From Larix kaempferi (taxonomy: Eukaryota > Streptophyta > Pinopsida > Pinales > Pinaceae): a stretch of DNA of 64,000 nt. Below the pieces are notes generated by a model. It was not told the origin of the DNA, made no database searches, and saw nothing but the letters and a program-made list of their open reading frames with translations. Numbering within the stretch: the first letter of the stretch is position 1; each line of letters begins with the position of its first letter. The stretch lies in contig BSBM01000877.1 of assembly GCA_027924585.1 (NCBI GenBank), forward strand, positions 5,271,501 to 5,335,500. The letters run 5' to 3'. The translations under genes were made by a program, and so were the position numbers. Below are positions 58,979 to 64,000 of this stretch, piece after piece.

Positions 58979-59803
58979 TGTTAAAATATTAACCAGGAAA
59001 ATGTTCTGGGAGAAATGCATGCAAAAGTGAGTTTTGCACGCAACTATTTTTAGGTTTTTGGTAAACCTAATTTGACAGTGAGATGATATAAGGAAGACAG
59101 AAGGTGTCTGTCTTCATCAGTGAGACAACTGATCTGAGATAGATCATTTGAGAGGAGGACGACTTTCCTTGAGGAGGGCACATTCCTTAAGGAGGAGGAA
59201 GCTTGTACCGCATCCGGTAGAGCGATTGAGTGTCTGTAACTTGCAGAGTATCTTCGTCTCAAAGATTGAGGAAGATCAGTGACAATTAGAGCTCAGATCT
59301 GATTAGTACGATTTATTCTTCATTGGAGGGAGGGCGCACTTGTGCATGCAGAGGAGGATGTTTTCAGTCAGAGGGCAGTCTTCAGAGTGAGCAAATCAGA
59401 GCAGAGGATAGAGAGAGACAGATCAGACAAAGGATGATACAGGGATACTCAGATCCAATTTTGTAGTTAGGGCTCATTCTTCCAGTGCATGCATCAACTG
59501 GATGCATGCAAATCTAGAGTTTGCTTGAAGAAATTTCTGAGGTAACCCTGTATTGTACTTGTCTCATTTCCTATATGCTCTAGGCTCGAGAGAGAAGGTA
59601 GCCCCATAGTTTGCTGGTTATTCCCCAAAAGGGTTATAGGGTACATTTGTTGTTTATGTGTGATTGCATTTATATTTTCGGTTGGTAAATGCAGATCTAG
59701 TTGTTTGAGTTTATATTAATGTTGTATTAATATCGAGACTCATACCGCTTGAGATCTCAGGGCGATTCAGAGGGAGTAGTGATCTCCGAATCAAATATTT
59801 ACA
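58979..59803 (+). mobile_element. 3' LTR of the copia element
   Basis: Starts TGTTAAAATA and ends ATATTTACA, 825 bp. Matches the solo LTR at 21978-22838 over its length. No 5' LTR exists here, because the element is truncated at 55926, so the target duplication (TGTAC on the right) cannot be paired. Confidence 0.93.
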
Positions 59804-59830
59804 TGTACCATGTCTCTAATATAGTGACAC

Positions 59831-62800
59831 TGTTATCACACAGAGTGTAGTTGCCTAATTAGAGATCCTATCCAGGATGGTAGAGGAAGACAACTAACCG
59901 GTGAAGAGGGCCACGATTCCCAAGGATAAATGGTTGTCACATAAATCGAGGCACTCTTCACTTCTTGTTATCCAAGCCACAGATAACAAAGGGGGAGACC
60001 CTGATCTACTCTTAGAAAGAGAGATCTAACCCAAACACCAAATCAAGCCAATCAAACAATAAAATCAAAGTGAAGGGTGTAGGACCCTAGATTTAAAGAA
60101 TGAAGTTATTGTAGAGGCTCAGGGAAGATGAGATATGAAAGTATGATTAGTTCAATTACAATAGCTTAGAATTAAGGATAAATCCAGGATATAAGTGTTA
60201 AGGTAAATGATCAAAATCAATTGCCTTGGGAAATGTGTACTTAAATTAGGGAAAATGGTCCCAAGGAGTAGATCTAGATAGATTATGGCTTCCTAACACT
60301 GCTTGACTGTAGATCTGACAGTATCAAAGCTCACAAACAAAAATCGAGCAATCAATCAACTAAAAAAAGGGGCAAGCACAGAGAGGGCGAATTAGAGAGA
60401 GATCAGTGCCTAGGGATTTGGGCCAGAAGGAGTCAACAGAGCATGGCGCCCTAGGAAACCCACTTCATACTTGGCATAAAAGTGAAAACCCAGAAATCGT
60501 TTTTCATGATTTGAAGTTGTTTGAGCTAGAGAATTTTTATAAATTTTAAGTTAGGGTTTGAATAATGAAATTTAATGGTGATGATTGGATTGGATCCCAA
60601 AATAACAAAAATACTTCGAAACGTACCTGGATATGCTTGCGTCCGCCTTGCAAAATGATAATCTTCCCAAAATGAGGCAATCAAGAGTGAGATCCAGCTT
60701 CCCCAAGTGAAATCGCTATCCCTCCAAGTTGACCAGTGTGCCCTTCCTTGCCAAAAACGATCTGCAATAAGAATTGATCAAGAACGAAAGCGACTATAAG
60801 ATAGCAAAGATGAAACAAGTAGCATCAAAATGACCAAAAGGATACAATAAAGATACTCCCTGAGACACAAGTCAATTTGAGAGAGAGATATGGGGTTTCC
60901 CCACAATAGCGCCCCCTTCAAATCGTCCTCCTTCTCTACCACACGGCCTCCTACAGAAAAAATGTTTGGAGAAAGCTAGATCCACAATGATATCACAGAG
61001 AAAAAATTGTATATTCACTTGCAAGAACATTCATAAAAGCATCCAAGATATTTGCAAAAGATATTCTTTATTATGCTGGAAATCCAAGAGCCCAAAGGTG
61101 CCTTTACAATGAGGGGGTCTCTTCTTTAAATAGGAATGAGAGAGACCAAAACCCTAACCACTTTATGAATGAGTGGTGGAGATCAAAAGACAAAAATAAT
61201 ACAATCGACGATTAAGCTGAGCCGAAGCAATAATACATAGATCAACTCACTAAAGAGAGGGGTGCGCACTCACTAAGTGACCCTAGGGGGGGTTGCACCA
61301 CATGAGAAATGACTAGGATGTGTGAAACAAGCACATGGTGGGGCTAGGAGGTATTAATGTCCTTCACTAGCATCACCCCATGGCACAATGATAAAAGATA
61401 TGACTCAATAACATCTCAAAGTGACCAAGTGACCAAATCGTGGCCTCCTCAATAACAAGATAATACATCAAAATAACAACTCGGAGAGTGTGGACCCCAC
61501 TGAATGCTGTAAGCTGTGCTAGAAGGTGTGGGATACATCACAAATGACTCGTGAACAAACCTCATGCCAATTCCTTGCCTCAGTTACCCAAATCGATTTC
61601 CTCAGTGACCATTTTATTCCATTTTTAATCCTCAAAAAACCACTTGTAAATCATAAAATTCTTGTAGCTCTCTTCCTGGTGCCCGGGGCACAAATCTGAC
61701 TGTACCAAAGTGTCTGGGGGTATGGAAATATGGTAATAACAAGTGTCTAGACCCCATACTCCCTTTGTAGTGCCCTAGGTGAACAAAATAAAAATCCAAC
61801 TGTGTTGTCAAGCTATTTTATAATGGCAAATCTGTAGTAAAGTGATAATTTGAGTGAAATCTCCTTTCGAAGTGCCTGTAACTGAAAACTGAGTGTACCA
61901 ATGGACTAATTAGAGATGAGTACCCATACACCATGTGGCTACCTGTATAATCATCTATAGTCTCTACCATGCCTAGACAATATAAAAATCATCACACCAT
62001 CATCTGAAAACGTGTGTCCGCTGCATGGAACCATCAAATGGGCATCAAAGGACCATAAATCATCAACCTCGAACATCACTGGTCCAACTCTTCTCAGTTC
62101 GTATGGTTGACTTGGTCAAACTGGGTTTGAACAGGTCAAGATTGATCAATATATGACCCAGGCATAGAATGCTTGATGCTGCAAGTGCAAATGGATGAAG
62201 TATGCTCTTTTAATCATTCTAATAGCAAGACTTAAAGCATAAAGTTTCATTTCACTGGTGGTTAAACAATAATCAAAATATAAGACCAAAATTAAAACAA
62301 TCAATTACTTAAAATAGATTCAAGAATATACTCATTTCATGGCCGTGATCATTTTGCTAGAAGTGGGTGAAGGTGAAAAATGCAAGGCTAGGATAAGGGG
62401 ATGACTTTACTGACTCAACACTGTGATACTTTGGATAAGGGAAAATGAATACACACTTAAGCATATGCTGGATAATAACACACAGGGAATGGCAATGTCT
62501 CACAAATGAAATGAGTTGTTTTGAGAGGTGCTTATTCAACCTTGGCAAATGTCTACAGCTCGCATCAAAGCTGAAACAACTCCGTGAGGATCTTCTCTAG
62601 AACCGCCATAACTAGGTGCACAACTAACCGTAACTTGAGGTTCTAGGGGACACTTAGAGTTAGCTTCCCCTTACTCTCACATCCCAACCTGTAGGCTCTG
62701 TGAGGAATTTAATCATTACATAATATCATGGCCAGTGGTCTTTAGATTTAGCATATATTTAACCACTGCTTTTTAGGCCTCATGACCCTTTGGATTTCTT

Positions 62801-63851
62801 GTGTGCTTATAAGCACAACTAATTACAGCTTTTATCGAGGGTACTTTACATTTCATTTCAATTCATTTCATAGCCCTCTTTCATTGTGCTGAGAAACATA
62901 GTTTTAAAATATTTCCATGGGCTTTGTGCAAGAGATATAGCAATAGTTCATTCATGCATGTAATGATGGTGGTACAACTTGCTTCAGGTTTTAGCCAACA
63001 CAACTCAGGCAACTAGGGGGACTATCCACAATCAGGACCAAACATCGGGGCAACCGACTAGAGAGGTCAAGGCATCAAATCCAACTCACCTAAGCTCAGG
63101 AACCAATACCAGCGGGTTCTCTTGGCCTAGAAGGATCAAGGCTTCAAGAAGTTTTGTTTCCAACTTAGAGCCGAGACACAAAACAACAGGGATCCTATCC
63201 AACATAAAGGAAAAAGTGGGGAGGTCCTCCATATCACAGGCTGAGGTGTAATTCAAGGTGAAACCAACAATGGGAGAGAATGGATGGATGGGGAAAGTGA
63301 AAGGTGATGCCAAAACTAGCAAGCCATAAGTGGTGGGAATGATCACGTCCATTCTTCTAAGAGGGTAAAACCAATGAAAATAAACAAGAGCTTCTATTTT
63401 TGAGTAATTAGACCATTTAGATAATCATTAAAACAAACATGTCTACATAACATATATATATCGCTAGATCATGACCACTAGACACCAAGTCAAGCTACTA
63501 TGATGAGCAAAAGAGCAAAACAATCAAATCCAAAGCATATCCATATACCTGTTGAGCCATATACTTGTATTTGCCATCTGGATCATTGATAATCACTGGA
63601 AACACTGCTACTAAAAAAACTTTGGGAACTACACTGCTCTGTATGGAACAAAAGTGGTCACCTCGGTCATCAAATCTGAGGTCATGAGGCTCATTCTTGG
63701 CATAATGTTCATCATATCTGATCTGGGGCTACTCTGATATGTGAGTGATGAACAAAAGTACTGCTCATCATAGGTTGATCTCATAAAAAATGTGTAAAGG
63801 CCTGGCTCAAAAATATACAAGAATCTGCTCTGCAAATCATGGTAGCCTGAC
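59831..63851 (-). mobile_element. Family L LTR, reverse orientation, outer end interrupted at the window edge
   Basis: On + it starts TGTTATCACACA, the reverse complement of the family L end word. Reading backwards it passes the same landmarks: the TATA-like tract at 61125-61132, 'ccatggcac' near 61379, the 'gccaacacaactcaggcaacta' type block near 62995 and 'gacacaaaacaac' near 63175. It reaches within about 30 bases of the LTR start before the hAT element at 63852. No primer binding site lies to its left. ORFs such as 62979-63251 are antisense LTR sequence. Confidence 0.88.
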
Positions 63852-64000
63852 CAATGTTACAAAAACTGAACCGGTGGTCAAACCGGCTGACCCTGTGAAC
63901 CGGAACCGAACCGGAACCGGACCAAAACGGGAATAAAAACCGGATTACCAAAAATACATAAAATATTCAAATTTTGAAAAATTATAAATATATTCATGTG
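63852..64000. mobile_element. CCGG-rich hAT element, left end only
   Basis: Starts CAATGTTACAAAAACTGAACCGG and continues with repeated 'accgg' words, the same family as 32668-33572. Runs off the window, so its target duplication (AGCCTGAC on the left) cannot be confirmed. Confidence 0.8.

Noticed and set aside
62979-63352. ORFs of 88-90 codons on both strands near the window end
   Set aside because: The region is reverse-oriented family L LTR, and the frames are not kept in the other LTR copies.

Overview
This is nuclear DNA from a plant, probably a flowering plant with a large, repeat-rich genome. It holds seven exons of one host gene and is otherwise almost entirely transposable elements, many nested inside each other. 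The exons read in the + direction and encode the middle of CNX1, the two-domain molybdenum insertase (MoeA-like E domain followed by MogA-like G domain). All seven have consensus splice sites, matching phases and no stop codon. The first exons (N-terminal E domain) and the last exon(s) (the rest of the G domain) are not in the window, so most of the window is probably intron. Introns of 115, 265, 4037, 646, 289 and 17674 bases are visible, and at least 19977 bases follow the last exon. The species cannot be fixed from what is visible.

Layout. 1-12503: broken Ty3/gypsy elements with very long LTRs (called family L here, about 3.8-4.3 kb, starting TGTTATCAC and ending GTGATAACA), including a degraded integrase and a Gag-protease element that lacks reverse transcriptase. 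12504-17572: old repeats, a 73-bp tandem array and a reverse-strand copia gag with its primer binding site. 17581-19551: a DNA transposon with near-perfect 8-bp target duplications, itself split by a 1.3-kb solo LTR (family Y). 19806-26191: six CNX1 exons; the 4-kb intron between exons 3 and 4 carries an hAT element, a copia solo LTR and a small inverted-repeat element. 26192-43865: the giant intron, with copia family Z fragments, a family L solo LTR (GTACT duplication) carrying a CCGG-rich hAT element, and a reverse-strand gypsy relic. 43866-44023: the isolated first G-domain exon. 44024-64000: more intron or downstream sequence, with the best family L element (5' LTR, tRNA-Asp-type primer binding site, gag-protease ORF broken by an hAT element), a 5'-truncated copia element with its 3' LTR, and a reverse-strand family L LTR cut by another CCGG-rich hAT element at the window edge.

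The main novelty candidate is family L. Two independent copies encode Gag and an aspartic protease followed not by reverse transcriptase but by a shared domain of unknown function (motif IRRGE...PWEN), and one copy ends with what looks like an integrase-type GPY/F module although it has no integrase. This looks like a non-autonomous Ty3 lineage that keeps Gag and protease and depends on another element for copying. Several insertions can be dated relative to each other because target duplications, and in one case an empty site, are visible. No rRNA, tRNA, CRISPR or bacterial-type features were seen.
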